DNA from: Streptomyces sp. XD-27
Lineage (GTDB): Bacteria; Actinomycetota; Actinomycetes; Streptomycetales; Streptomycetaceae
Assembly (NCBI RefSeq): GCF_030553055.1
Contig: NZ_CP130713.1
Location: forward strand, 2,356,001-2,420,000
Direction: 5' to 3'
Length of the DNA stretch: 64,000 nucleotides
Part shown: positions 19,530-28,357 of the stretch, piece by piece
Numbering within the stretch: position 1 is the first letter of the stretch
Layout: every line of letters begins with the position of its first letter
Made by a program: the position numbers and the translations under genes
Notes under the pieces: generated by a model
Told to the model about the DNA's origin: nothing
What the model saw: only the letters and a program-made list of their open reading frames with translations
Database searches by the model: none

Positions 19530-20594
19530 ATGACTGAAGATCTTTTACTGTTCGATTCACTCGACGCCTGTCTCGGTCCACACGAATCCCGCTTCTTCGG
19601 TGCCGGCTACAAGCGCGTCGGCCAGTATCTGCGGCACATTGTGGCCGACGGATCCACCGCACCCGGCGCGCAGGTCAACGCATGGGCGTCGCTCACCTAT
19701 CCGCGGGACTGGTCCCGTAAATCGTCGGCGCGGGAACTGCGCCCGCATGTCAGCAGCATCGACGTCCTGGTGCTCGCCGCGTCACTCGCCGAGGTGCACC
19801 TGAACACCGGGCACGGGCTCACTCCCGAGCAGCAGCGCCGCACCTGGCTGCGGTCGGTCGACATCCGGGCGAGCAACCGCCCGCACGAGGACCTGACCGA
19901 CTTTCCGGTCCGCGCCCGGCTGCTGGAAAGCGGCTCCGAGGGGGAGGGCACCGGCCTGTTGCGGAGCACGTACGACTGCCGTGTCGGCGGGCTCAAGGCC
20001 AGGTGCGCCTTCGTGCACGAACCCGGCGCGCGCACCGCCGCCGGCGGCGGCGATCCGGTGTGCCATGTCTTCGACTCCGTCGCGGACGCGCTCGGCCCGG
20101 CGCAGGTCCGGGTCTACGGCGAGGGCTACAAGACCCACCGGCAGACCGCCCGCCATGTCGCGGTCGACCTGGCCGGACAGCGGGTGCGCGCCCGGCAGCA
20201 GCTCGCGCTCCACCCCGCTGACCAGGACGAACGGGCCGGACGAGGCGGACTGGGCGCCCGGCTCGGCGCCGAGGCCGCCTACGCGCCGTCGGTGTCCATG
20301 GTCGACGCGCTGGTCAGCATCGCGCAGCTCGCCCAGGCACTGCTGTACGCGCAGGACGACCTCGCCCGCGGCCGCAGCGACACGCTGTGGATGCGGCGCA
20401 TGGTCATCGAGGCGGACACCCCGACGCGCCCCGCCGACGAGCCGTTCGACGCCGCCGCGTACACCACCAAGAACCGCCTGATCAGTCTCGACGGCGAGCT
20501 GTGGCGGGCCACCGATCTCAAGGTCGACGACTTCTGCGGCATTCACGGCTGGTGCTCGATAGCGCATCGACTGCCCGCCCGCCGCGCGGCCTGA
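19530..20594 (+). CDS. AvrD family protein (syringolide-type biosynthesis)
   Basis: A 354-residue protein recognised as AvrD-like (Pseudomonas avirulence D family). P. syringae AvrD directs synthesis of syringolides, proposed to come from a beta-ketoacid and a pentulose. Two copies of one domain are visible. LGPHESRFFGAGYKR (15-29) matches LGPAQVRVYGEGYKT (188-202). SSIDVLVLAASLAEVHL (75-91) matches SMVDALVSIAQLAQALL (256-272). WLRSVDI (106-112) matches WMRRMVI (287-293). This double layout recalls the AfsA butyrolactone synthases, though no homology is claimed. Codon 6 is TTA (19545-19547), the rare codon read by the bldA tRNA. It heads a plus-strand run with genes to 23335. The product is unknown. 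Confidence 0.82.
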   Translation: MTEDLLLFDSLDACLGPHESRFFGAGYKRVGQYLRHIVADGSTAPGAQVNAWASLTYPRDWSRKSSARELRPHVSSIDVLVLAASLAEVHLNTGHGLTPEQQRRTWLRSVDIRASNRPHEDLTDFPVRARLLESGSEGEGTGLLRSTYDCRVGGLKARCAFVHEPGARTAAGGGDPVCHVFDSVADALGPAQVRVYGEGYKTHRQTARHVAVDLAGQRVRARQQLALHPADQDERAGRGGLGARLGAEAAYAPSVSMVDALVSIAQLAQALLYAQDDLARGRSDTLWMRRMVIEADTPTRPADEPFDAAAYTTKNRLISLDGELWRATDLKVDDFCGIHGWCSIAHRLPARRAA

Positions 20595-20824
20595 GAAAGA
20601 TCCCGTCGACAGCGGCAAGCAAAAAGCGGCAAGGCGGCCGGTGCCGGCGGCAGGATTACTCTTTCTCCAACCCCCCACCCATTTTCACTCGCGTACGCGA
20701 AATATGCGTCCGCAGGGATTTCCGCACGCTCGATTCGCCGCGGAAACCAATTGCACGGCGACACGAGTCGGCATGCCTGCCGCGCGTCGTCGCACTCGAA
20801 AAGAAACTCGGGGGAAACAGCGAA
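20595..20824 (+). other. Spacer between AvrD-like gene and the unknown gene
   Basis: The spacer holds a direct repeat of GCGGCAAG (two copies, near 20620-20640), a perfect palindrome CGCGTACGCG near 20687-20698, and a purine-rich GGGGGAAA ribosome binding site just before the ATG at 20825. No gene was seen. A second promoter for the downstream genes is possible. Confidence 0.4.
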
Positions 20825-21523
20825 ATGACATCGACACCGGCGACGCGCTTCGGTGAAGTGCTCGTCGTATTCGAGGGACCGGCCCGGATCATCTGGCACA
20901 ACGCGGGCGGGGGCACCTGGATCCCGCAGGGCCTCTGGCCGCGGGCAGCGCACCGGGCCGAGCTCCGCGAGCACCTGGACGGCCACCGGCCCGTACTCGT
21001 CATCCTCGACGGCGCGGAGGACACCGTTCCCCTGCTGCGTGAGGAGTGGGAACGGGCTCCGCGGGCGCTGCGCACCGTCCTGCGGAGCCTGCGGGAGGTT
21101 CCGGAGCCTCAGGAATCCCCGGAACTCATGGAGTTCAGCCTTCCGTTCCTGGACTGGCTGCCCGAGCCCCATCGCGAGCGCGGTACGGCCTTCCTCACCC
21201 GGACCAAGGAAGTGTTCTCCCGGGTCCCGCCGGCCCTGCTGCCTCCCCTCCTGCTCGACGAGGAGGAGCAGCCGCCGGGGGGCTCCCGGATCCGGTTCGC
21301 ACGCCGGCTGCTGCCCGGGGCGCTGCCGCCCGGTCGCATGGCCGCCGCCGTGCGCCACGTCTTCGACGCCTGCCATGTCTCGGTGGGTCAGACGGCGATG
21401 TGCCCGGCGGCCCTGGGCGCATCGGCGGCCTCGGCGACGTCAGCGGGGCCGCCGGCCCCGGCAGCCATCATGCCCACGGTCACGGCCGCCCCGCACGTCA
21501 CGCGTACGGGGCCCGAGCGGTGA
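20825..21523 (+). CDS. Uncharacterised protein in the AvrD-like cluster
   Basis: A 232-residue protein starting MTSTPATRFGEVLVVFEGPA. I do not recognise a family. It has an N-terminal alpha/beta-like stretch (GEVLVVFEGPARIIW, then PVLVILDGAEDTVPLL) and a middle helical part with SLPFLDWLPEPHRERGTAF. The Pro/Leu-rich segment RVPPALLPPLLLDEEEQPPG follows, and the tail is Ala/Pro-rich. There is no clear signal peptide or membrane helix. It overlaps the next 55-residue frame by a GTGA junction, suggesting co-translation with the reductase gene. It may be a partner or tailoring protein for the AvrD-like enzyme. Confidence 0.7.
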   Translation: MTSTPATRFGEVLVVFEGPARIIWHNAGGGTWIPQGLWPRAAHRAELREHLDGHRPVLVILDGAEDTVPLLREEWERAPRALRTVLRSLREVPEPQESPELMEFSLPFLDWLPEPHRERGTAFLTRTKEVFSRVPPALLPPLLLDEEEQPPGGSRIRFARRLLPGALPPGRMAAAVRHVFDACHVSVGQTAMCPAALGASAASATSAGPPAPAAIMPTVTAAPHVTRTGPER

Positions 21524-21687
21524 CCCCGGGCCTGCCCACCCACGGCGAGCTGCTCACCGAGATCGCCGCCGTCGTCACCACCGGCCTGTCCCACACCCGG
21601 GCCGCGCACCCTGCCGCGAACACCGAGGACGGCGACGGCGCGGGCAGTGCCACGGCGCTCCCGCCCGAGCACCGGAGGGCCGCATGA
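21520..21687 (+). CDS. Small 55-residue ORF coupled to its neighbours
   Basis: A GTG start overlaps the upstream stop (GTGA at 21520-21523), and its own stop overlaps the reductase ATG (ATGA at 21684-21687). The peptide begins MTPGLPTHGELLTEIAAVV and ends in an Ala/Gly/Asp-rich tail. The opening helix faintly recalls an acyl carrier protein, but no Asp-Ser-Leu attachment motif is present. It may be a real small protein, a remnant carrier protein, or just a spacer frame. Confidence 0.4.
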   Translation: MTPGLPTHGELLTEIAAVVTTGLSHTRAAHPAANTEDGDGAGSATALPPEHRRAA

Positions 21688-22394
21688 CGCCCCGGACCGT
21701 GCTCGTGACCGGCGGCAATCGCGGCATCGGGCTCGCCGTGGCACGCGCCCTGCGGTCCGACGGCCATCGGGTCGCCGTGACCTATCGCGGCGCCGAACCG
21801 CCCGACGACCGGTTGTTCGCCGTACGCGCCGAGATGACCGACGCCACCAGCATCGACGCGGCCTACGCGCGGGTCGAGGCGGAACTCGGCCCCGTGGAGG
21901 TGCTGGTGGCGAACGCCGGCATCACCCGCGACACGCTCCTGCTGCGCATGGACGAGAAGGACTTCGTGGACGTCGTGGACACCAACCTCAACGGCGCGTT
22001 CCGCACCGTACGCCGCGCGGCGCCCCGCATGATCCGCGCCCGCTGGGGCCGCATCGTCCTGATCTCCTCGATGGTCTCCGCCTACGGAGCGGCTGGCCAG
22101 GCCAACTACGCCGCGTCCAAGGCGGGCTTGCTCGGCTTCGCCCGTTCCCTCGCCTGGGAGCTGGGTTCCCGGGGCATCACCGTCAACGTCGTCGCGCCCG
22201 GCCTCATCGAGACGGACATGAGCCGGAAGATCACCGAGCACCGGCGCGCGGAGCTGACGCGCATCACGCCGCTGGGCCGCTCCGGGACCGTCGAGGACGT
22301 CGCCGAGGCGGTGCGCTACCTGGCCGGGGACTCCGGCCGGTACATCACCGGCGCGATGCTGCCGGTGAGCGGCGGCCTGGGGCTGGGCGGATGA
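21684..22394 (+). CDS. FabG-type 3-oxoacyl reductase (SDR)
   Basis: A 236-residue classical short-chain dehydrogenase. The nucleotide-binding motif GGNRGIG is at residues 10-16, VANAGI at 75-80, and the catalytic set is Asn101, Ser129, Tyr142 and Lys146 in NYAASKAG. The C-terminal substrate loop is APGLIETDM. It is close to FabG, which reduces 3-oxoacyl-ACP with NADPH. Within this cluster it may reduce a keto or enone intermediate, as the reductases of butyrolactone pathways do. It overlaps the 55-residue ORF upstream and ends in an ATGA overlap with a possible start of the kinase-like gene. Confidence 0.92.
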   Translation: MTPRTVLVTGGNRGIGLAVARALRSDGHRVAVTYRGAEPPDDRLFAVRAEMTDATSIDAAYARVEAELGPVEVLVANAGITRDTLLLRMDEKDFVDVVDTNLNGAFRTVRRAAPRMIRARWGRIVLISSMVSAYGAAGQANYAASKAGLLGFARSLAWELGSRGITVNVVAPGLIETDMSRKITEHRRAELTRITPLGRSGTVEDVAEAVRYLAGDSGRYITGAMLPVSGGLGLGG

Positions 22395-22492
22395 GCCCGC
22401 CGACGCCTCCGGAGCCCGGCACCCCCGGTGCCCACGCCGCCGGCCCCGCCCACCACCACACAGACGCACACCCACACCAGAAGGACACGGGG

Positions 22493-23335
22493 ATGAAGAA
22501 CAGCACGCACGAACCACCGCCCCTGGTGACGACGGCCGCGCCGCCCGCCGCCCCCGCCCCGCCGCCGAGCGAGCGCGTCATCCATCTCGCCATCTCCGGC
22601 ACCTACTCCAGCGGCAAGAGCACCACCACGGAGGCGGTGTCGGTCGCGACCGGCATCCCGCGGACCCACGCCCTGACATCGCGCGAGATCCTGCTGGACC
22701 TGGTGCCCGGCAAGCAGGTGCAGGAACTGTCCGCGAACGAGCTGCTGATGCTCGGTCTGCGGCGGCTGGAGGAGCGGATCCACAACGAGGCGCTGCCCGG
22801 CTCCTTCGTCTCCGACGGCTCGGTCATCCACGAGTGGATCTACGGCGAGGCCCGGATGCGCGTGGGCATCAACCCGGGCGCGAACGTCTTCCTCCGGGCG
22901 CTCAAGGGCATGGCGGGACTGCCCGCCAAGCCCTTCTACCGGCAGTACATGCACGCGTACGGGGAGATCACCAAGGCGCGCGCCAAGCGGATCTACGACG
23001 CCTACGTGCACCTCCCGGTGGAGTTCACGATGAAGGCGGACGGGCACCGGCCGGTGTCCGAGCCGTTCCGGAAGCTGTCGGACGACCTGCTGATCGAGAC
23101 GCTGGAGGAGATGGAGATCCCGTACCACGTGGTCGGCGGGACGGTGCGGGAGCGGGTGGCGCGCATCGTCGAACTCTTCGACCTGCCGCTGGTGATGCCG
23201 CTGGACGACGCGATCACCATCGCCCAGGAACGGGTCCGCAAGGCCACCGAGGTACTGGAGAACGACGCGCGCTTCCACAGCGCGCAGCGCGCCAAGTCCT
23301 GGCGTCGGCGCATCGCCTACGCCCTGCGCTACTGA
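22493..23335 (+). CDS. P-loop NTPase, AAA/NadR-like kinase type
   Basis: A 280-residue protein with Walker A GTYSSGKST at residues 36-44. After it, THALTSREILLDL and LLMLGLRRLEERI resemble the small-molecule kinase-like P-loop proteins related to the NadR ribosylnicotinamide kinase domain. The ATG at 22493 is preceded by AAGGA with a 7-base gap. An earlier in-frame ATG at 22391 overlaps the reductase stop and would add 34 Pro/His-rich residues. It closes the AvrD-like run. A role in phosphorylating a sugar substrate or intermediate is a reasonable guess, unproven. Confidence 0.8.
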   Translation: MKNSTHEPPPLVTTAAPPAAPAPPPSERVIHLAISGTYSSGKSTTTEAVSVATGIPRTHALTSREILLDLVPGKQVQELSANELLMLGLRRLEERIHNEALPGSFVSDGSVIHEWIYGEARMRVGINPGANVFLRALKGMAGLPAKPFYRQYMHAYGEITKARAKRIYDAYVHLPVEFTMKADGHRPVSEPFRKLSDDLLIETLEEMEIPYHVVGGTVRERVARIVELFDLPLVMPLDDAITIAQERVRKATEVLENDARFHSAQRAKSWRRRIAYALRY

Positions 23336-23416
23336 TCCCGTACGCCTCGTCCTTCGCGCCCTGCCTCCCGCCGGGCGGGCCGGTCAGGCCAGACCAGGCC
23401 CGTGCGGCGGCCGGGG

Positions 23417-24262
23417 CTACCTCGGTGCCACCACCGCGCCCAGCAGCCCCGGCCCGGTGTGCGCCCCGATCACCGCGCCCACCTCGCTGACGTACAGCTC
23501 CGCGAGGCCCGGCACCCGCTCCCGCAGCCGCTCCGCGAGAGCCGCCGCGCGCTCCTCCGCCGCCAGATGGTGCACCGCGATGTCCACGGCGCCCGCGCCG
23601 GCCCGCTCCACGACGATCTCTTCCAGCCGCGCGATGGCCTTCGACGCGGTACGGACCTTCTCCCGCAACTCGATGCGCCCGCCGTCCAGTTGCAGCAGGG
23701 GCTTGACCGCCAGGGCCGAGCCGAACAGCGCCTGCGCGGCCCCGATCCGGCCGCCGCGCCGCAGATAGTCGAGGGTGTCGACGTAGAAGTACGCGGCCGT
23801 GCCCTCGGCGCGCTTCTCGGCGGCGGCGACCGTCTCGTCCAGGTCGCCGCCGCTCTCCGCCGTCTCGGCCGCCGCCAGCGCGCAGAAGCCGAGCGCCATG
23901 GCGACCATGCCGCTGTCCACCACGCGCACCGGCACCGGGGCGTCCTTGGCCGCCAGCACCGCCGCGTCGTAGGTCCCGGAGAACTCGGCCGACAGGTGCA
24001 GCGACACGATCCCGTCCGCCCCCGCCGCGGCGGCCGCGCGATAGGCGGCGGCGAACATCTCCGGGGCCGGGCGGGACGTCGTGACCGGCTTGCGCTTCTG
24101 CAGCGCCTGCGCGACGGAGCGGGCCGAGATCTCCGTGCCCTCCTCCAGCGCCCGGTGGCCGAGGACCACGGTGAGCGGAACGGAGACGATGCGATGCCGC
24201 TCCATCGCCTGCGGGGGCAGATAGGCCGTGGAATCGGTCACGATGGCGACATGACGGGACAT
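23417..24262 (-). CDS. DegV family fatty-acid-binding protein
   Basis: A 281-residue protein with the DegV signature: the N-terminal VAIVTDSTAYLPPQ, the central TTSRPAPEMFAAAY, and the fatty-acid-contacting segment LHLSAEFSGTYDAA. The C-terminal half ends with VSEVGAVIGAHTGPGLLG. In Firmicutes, DegV/FakB proteins hold a fatty acid for phosphorylation by FakA. No fakA is nearby, so the role here is open. It is cytosolic and converges with the kinase-like gene; the 81-base gap between them is the right edge of the accessory block. Confidence 0.93.
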   Translation of the reverse strand: MSRHVAIVTDSTAYLPPQAMERHRIVSVPLTVVLGHRALEEGTEISARSVAQALQKRKPVTTSRPAPEMFAAAYRAAAAAGADGIVSLHLSAEFSGTYDAAVLAAKDAPVPVRVVDSGMVAMALGFCALAAAETAESGGDLDETVAAAEKRAEGTAAYFYVDTLDYLRRGGRIGAAQALFGSALAVKPLLQLDGGRIELREKVRTASKAIARLEEIVVERAGAGAVDIAVHHLAAEERAAALAERLRERVPGLAELYVSEVGAVIGAHTGPGLLGAVVAPR

Positions 24263-24289
24263 GACTGGGAGGTTATCGGGGGACGTCCG

Positions 24290-24340
24290 GGGCCGACAGC
24301 GCGGGCCCTCCGCCCGGAGGGCGGGCGTCCGCTTCGCTGC
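24290..24340. terminator. GC-rich hairpin in the spacer upstream of the DegV gene
   Basis: GGGCCCTCCGCCCGGAGGGCGGGC forms a compact stem (about 24302-24325) between the start side of the DegV gene and the stop of the 265-residue gene, both on the minus strand. It probably ends transcription of the latter. The rest of the 178-base spacer shows no gene. Confidence 0.5.
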
Positions 24341-24440
24341 CCACCGTACCGCTCATGCGCATGTCCCGGCCATGGCCTTCCCGCCCATCCGTGTGCCCGT
24401 CCTCCGCCCCTCCGCGCGCCCGCTCCGCAGGCCATGCCGC

Positions 24441-25238
24441 TCAGCCATGGCCTTCGGGGCGAGCCGTCTTGCGCCAGGGTTCCTGCCATGCGGCGCCCGA
24501 CTGCCAGGGCTGCTCCGGCGGCACATCGATCGCGGGCGGCTCCCCCGCACCGGCGCCCGCACCGGCCTGTCCACCCGCGCGCGGACCGGCCTGCGCCCCG
24601 TCTCCCCCGCCCGCCCGCGCCCGCGCTCCAGGGCCGGCCTGCGCCCCGTCTCCCGGAAGCGGTTCCGCCGGTCCGCGCGCGGGATCGTCCGACGCCGGGG
24701 CCCAGTGCCGCAGCGCCCCGGCCTCCATCTCGATCTGCCGCCCCAGATCGGCCAGGTCGTCCTCGGCGAACCGCCGACCCCGCTCCTGCACCGCCCAGCG
24801 CAGCGAGTCGGCCGCGTGCGTGATCCGCTCCGTGCGCTCGCGCAGCTCCGGCAGCACGGCCGCGATCCGCCCCTTGTCGGGCTCCCGCTCCGCCCGCTTC
24901 AGCTCCTCGTCCAGCTCCCGCTCGTGACTGCTGAGCCGCTCGAAGAGCGCGAGCGACTCCTTGAGCGAGGCGTCCTCCGCCGCACCCGCGTCCAGCGCCT
25001 CCCGGGTGGCCCGCATCGACGTACGCAAGGACAGCCGCAGCTGCGCCAGCTCCCCCGCCGGCCCCGGCTGGCCGTAGCTCTTCGCCCGCAGGGTCGTCTC
25101 CTCGACCGTGCGCCGCGCCTGCGTGATCGTGCGGTCCACGCCGCGCTTGGCCGCGCGGACGGCCTTGACGCCCACGTACACCCCCAGCCCGACGAGCGCG
25201 ACGAAGAACAGCACCAGGATCAGGATCGCGGTCCCCAT
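24441..25238 (-). CDS. Single-pass membrane protein with coiled-coil-like helix and low-complexity tail
   Basis: A 265-residue protein. A membrane helix lies at residues 4-26 (ILILVLFFVALVGLGVYVGV), followed by a long charged helical region to about 175. The tail is Gly/Ala/Pro-rich with a repeated GDGAQAGP. The family is common in streptomycetes but has no known function. It is downstream of leuS with a 127-base gap on the same strand. Confidence 0.8.
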   Translation of the reverse strand: MGTAILILVLFFVALVGLGVYVGVKAVRAAKRGVDRTITQARRTVEETTLRAKSYGQPGPAGELAQLRLSLRTSMRATREALDAGAAEDASLKESLALFERLSSHERELDEELKRAEREPDKGRIAAVLPELRERTERITHAADSLRWAVQERGRRFAEDDLADLGRQIEMEAGALRHWAPASDDPARGPAEPLPGDGAQAGPGARARAGGGDGAQAGPRAGGQAGAGAGAGEPPAIDVPPEQPWQSGAAWQEPWRKTARPEGHG

Positions 25239-25365
25239 GGAGGTCCCCTCGCAGTCGGCGTACGTCTTCCCACGGTAAACGGCGGCGGGCGGGTCGCGAG
25301 TTCCGCAGAACCCGCAACCCGCCCGGAAACCAGCCCCTAAGGGGCCCTGAGGCAGAGGCAGTGGC

Positions 25366-28245
25366 TTACGCCGGGACGATGTTGACCAGCTTCGGCGCCC
25401 GCACGATCACCTTGCGGATGCCCGCGCCGTCCAGTGCCGCCACCACCGCCGGGTCGGCCAGCGCCAGCTTCTCCAGCTCCTCGTCCGCGATCGACGGGGC
25501 GACCTCCAGCCGCGCCTTGACCTTGCCCTTGATCTGAACGACGCAGGTCACGGTCTCGTCCACCACGTACGCCGGATCGGCGACCGGGAACTCCCGGTGC
25601 ACCACCGAGTCCTGGTGCCCCAGCCGCCGCCACAGCTCCTCGGCGATATGCGGGGCCAGCGGCGCGGCCAGCAGCACCATCTGCTCGGCGACCGAACGCG
25701 GCACCTCGCGCACCTTGGTGACGTGGTTGTTCAGCTCGGTGACCTTGGCAATGGCGGTGTTGAAGCGCAGCCCCGCCATGTCCTGCCGGACGCCGTCGAT
25801 CGCCTTGTGCAGGGCGCGCAGCGTCGCCTCGTCCGGCTCGGTGTCGACGACGGTGACCTCGCCGGTGTTCTCGTCCACGACGTTGCGCCACAGCCGCTGC
25901 AGCAGCCGGTACTGGCCGACGACCGCGCGGGTGTCCCACGGCCGCGACACGTCCAGCGGGCCCATCGCCATCTCGTACAGGCGCAGCGTGTCGGCCCCGT
26001 ACTCGGCGCAGATCTCGTCCGGCGTGACCGAGTTCTTCAGGGACTTGCCCATCTTGCCCAGCAGGCGGCTGACCTTCTCGCCCTCGTAGAAGTAGCCGCC
26101 GTCGCGCTCCTCCACCTCGGCCGCCGGCACCGGGATGCCGCGGCCGTCCCGGTAGACGTACGCCTGGATCATGCCCTGGTTGTACAGCTTGTGGAACGGC
26201 TCGGCCGACGAGACGTGGCCCAGGTCGAACAGCACCTTGGACCAGAAGCGGGCGTACAGCAGGTGCAGCACGGCGTGCTCGGCGCCGCCCACGTACAGGT
26301 CGACGCCGCCGTGCGGCTGCCCCTCCCGCGGGCCCATCCAGTAGCGCTCGGTCTCCGGGTCGGCCAGCCGCTCGCTGTTGTGCGGGTCCAGGTAGCGCAG
26401 TTCGTACCAGCAGGAGCCGGCCCAGTTGGGCATGGTGTTGGTCTCGCGGCGGTAGCGCTTCACACCGTCGCCCAGGTCCAGCTCGACGTTGACCCAGTCC
26501 TCGTTCCGGGACAGCGGGGTCTCCGGGGAGGTGTCGGCGTCGTCCGGGTCGAAGGTGCGCGGGGAGTAGTCCTCGACCTCGGGCAGTTCCAGCGGCAGCA
26601 TCGACTCGGGCAGCGCGTGGGCGACGCCGTCCTCGTCGTACACGATCGGGAAGGGCTCGCCCCAGTAGCGCTGGCGGCTGAACAGCCAGTCGCGCAGCCG
26701 GTAGTTGACGGTACCTTCGCCGATGCCCTGGGCCTCCAGCCAAGCGGTGATCTTCACCTTGGCGTCGGGGACCACCAGGCCGTCCAGCGAGATCGTGTCG
26801 CCGGAGGAGTTGATGATCTTCGCCTCGTACGAGTCGAAGGCGTCCTCCCACACCGACGGGTCGGTGCCGCGGCCGTCGGAAGGCTCCACGACACAGCGCA
26901 TCGGCAGTTCGAAGGCGCGCGCGAAGGCGAAGTCGCGGCTGTCGTGCGCCGGGACGGCCATGATCGCGCCGGTGCCGTAGCCCATCAGGACGTAGTCGGC
27001 GATGAAGACCGGCACCGGGGCCCCGCTGACCGGGTTCACGGCGAAGGCGCCGGTGAAGACGCCGGTCTTCTCCTTGGCGTCGGCCTGCCGCTCGACGTCG
27101 GACTTGGCGGCCGCGAACTTGCGGTACTCGGCGATGGCGTCGGCCGGGGTGGCGTGCCCGCCGGTCCACACCTCGTGGGTGCCCTCGGGCCATGCCTCCG
27201 GGGCGATGGTGTCGACCAGCTCGTGCTCGGGGGCCAGCACCATGTAGGTGGCGCCGAACAGGGTGTCCTGGCGGGTGGTGAAGATCGTGATCTTCTTGTC
27301 GCCCTCGCCGTGCGCGCCGTGGACGGGGAAGTCGACGCGCGCGCCCTCGCTGCGCCCGATCCAGTTGCGCTGCTGGAGCTTGATGGCCTCCGGCCAGTCC
27401 AGCGCGTCCAGGTCCGCCAGCAGGCGCTCCGCGTAGGCGGTGATGCGCATGTTCCACTGCCGCAGGTTGGCCTTGAAGACGGGGTAGTTGCCGCGCTCGG
27501 AGCGGCCCTCCGCGGTGACCTCCTCGTTGGCCAGGACGGTGCCCAGGCCGGGGCACCAGTTGACCGGCGCGTCGGAGGCGTACGCCAGGCGGTGGCCGCC
27601 CAGCACGTCGGAGCGCTCGGCGGCGGTCAGCTCGGCCCAGGGCCGGCCGTCGGGCGTCGCCCGCTCACCGGAGGCGAACTGCGCGACCAGCTCGTCGATC
27701 GGCCGGGCCCTGCCCGCCGTCTCGTCGTACCAGCTGTTGAAGATCTGCAGGAAGATCCACTGGGTCCACTTGTAGTAGTCCGGCTCGATCGTGGCGAACG
27801 AGCGGCGCTTGTCGTGGCCCAGGCCCAGCCGGCGCAGCTGGGCCTTCATGTTCTCGATGTTGGCCTCGGTGGAGACCCGCGGGTGCGTGCCGGTCTGGAC
27901 CGCGTACTGCTCGGCGGGCAGGCCGAAGGCGTCGAAGCCCAGGGTATGCAGGACGTTGTGGCCGGTCATGCGGTGGAAGCGGGCGTAGACGTCGGTGGCG
28001 ATGTAGCCCAGCGGGTGGCCGACGTGCAGTCCCGCGCCCGAGGGGTACGGGAACATGTCCATGATGAACTTCTTGGGCCGGGCGACGACCTCGGGGTCTC
28101 CCGCCAGGTCGCCGCTCGGGTTGGGCGCCTCGTACGTGCCGTCCGCGTCCCAGGCGTCCTGCCAGCGGGCCTCGATGTCCGCGGCCAGCGCGGCCGTGTA
28201 GCGGTGCGGCGCGGCCACCTCGGCAGCTGTGTTGGTCTCGCTCAT
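25366..28245 (-). CDS. leuS: Leucyl-tRNA synthetase
   Basis: A 959-residue class I synthetase. The HIGH motif appears as HVGH at residues 74-77 in [17 protein letters not shown]. The KMSKS loop is KMGKS at about 728-732. Between them lie the editing domain and the zinc-region insert typical of LeuRS. It is longer than the Escherichia coli enzyme (860), as is usual for actinomycetes. A leucine-rich leader peptide and a terminator lie 45-151 bases upstream, indicating transcription attenuation by charged tRNA-Leu supply. Confidence 0.97.
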   Translation of the reverse strand: MSETNTAAEVAAPHRYTAALAADIEARWQDAWDADGTYEAPNPSGDLAGDPEVVARPKKFIMDMFPYPSGAGLHVGHPLGYIATDVYARFHRMTGHNVLHTLGFDAFGLPAEQYAVQTGTHPRVSTEANIENMKAQLRRLGLGHDKRRSFATIEPDYYKWTQWIFLQIFNSWYDETAGRARPIDELVAQFASGERATPDGRPWAELTAAERSDVLGGHRLAYASDAPVNWCPGLGTVLANEEVTAEGRSERGNYPVFKANLRQWNMRITAYAERLLADLDALDWPEAIKLQQRNWIGRSEGARVDFPVHGAHGEGDKKITIFTTRQDTLFGATYMVLAPEHELVDTIAPEAWPEGTHEVWTGGHATPADAIAEYRKFAAAKSDVERQADAKEKTGVFTGAFAVNPVSGAPVPVFIADYVLMGYGTGAIMAVPAHDSRDFAFARAFELPMRCVVEPSDGRGTDPSVWEDAFDSYEAKIINSSGDTISLDGLVVPDAKVKITAWLEAQGIGEGTVNYRLRDWLFSRQRYWGEPFPIVYDEDGVAHALPESMLPLELPEVEDYSPRTFDPDDADTSPETPLSRNEDWVNVELDLGDGVKRYRRETNTMPNWAGSCWYELRYLDPHNSERLADPETERYWMGPREGQPHGGVDLYVGGAEHAVLHLLYARFWSKVLFDLGHVSSAEPFHKLYNQGMIQAYVYRDGRGIPVPAAEVEERDGGYFYEGEKVSRLLGKMGKSLKNSVTPDEICAEYGADTLRLYEMAMGPLDVSRPWDTRAVVGQYRLLQRLWRNVVDENTGEVTVVDTEPDEATLRALHKAIDGVRQDMAGLRFNTAIAKVTELNNHVTKVREVPRSVAEQMVLLAAPLAPHIAEELWRRLGHQDSVVHREFPVADPAYVVDETVTCVVQIKGKVKARLEVAPSIADEELEKLALADPAVVAALDGAGIRKVIVRAPKLVNIVPA

Positions 28246-28288
28246 CGTCCTCTAAGCTCCATCGATCGTCTCTGTCAGCGGTGGAAAC

Positions 28289-28314
28289 GAAAAATCCCCT
28301 CGCACAGGAGGGGA
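28289..28314 (-). terminator. Attenuator terminator before leuS
   Basis: On the minus strand TCCCCTC-CTGTGC-GAGGGGA forms a 7-bp stem followed at once by TTTTT (28290-28294), a classical intrinsic terminator and rare in this GC-rich window. It lies about 45 bases upstream of the leuS ATG. Confidence 0.8.
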
Positions 28315-28327
28315 CGCCGCGCCGATG

Positions 28328-28351
28328 CCGACCTGGTGTGTCACCGGTCGG
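28328..28351 (-). promoter_or_regulatory. Pause/antiterminator hairpin before leuS
   Basis: CCGACC/GGTCGG with an inner GGTG/CACC stem forms a 10-bp hairpin with one bulged base. It sits between the leader peptide stop and the attenuator terminator, where a competing structure is expected in ribosome-mediated attenuation. Confidence 0.6.
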
Positions 28352-28357
28352 TACTGA

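Noticed and set aside
19530..23335. Standard gamma-butyrolactone (AfsA/receptor) locus
   Set aside because: No AfsA-type synthase and no TetR-type receptor gene is present; the lead enzyme resembles AvrD.
17066..23335. Integrative element or prophage at the accessory block
   Set aside because: No integrase, transposase, tRNA-associated direct repeats or phage genes were seen at its borders.
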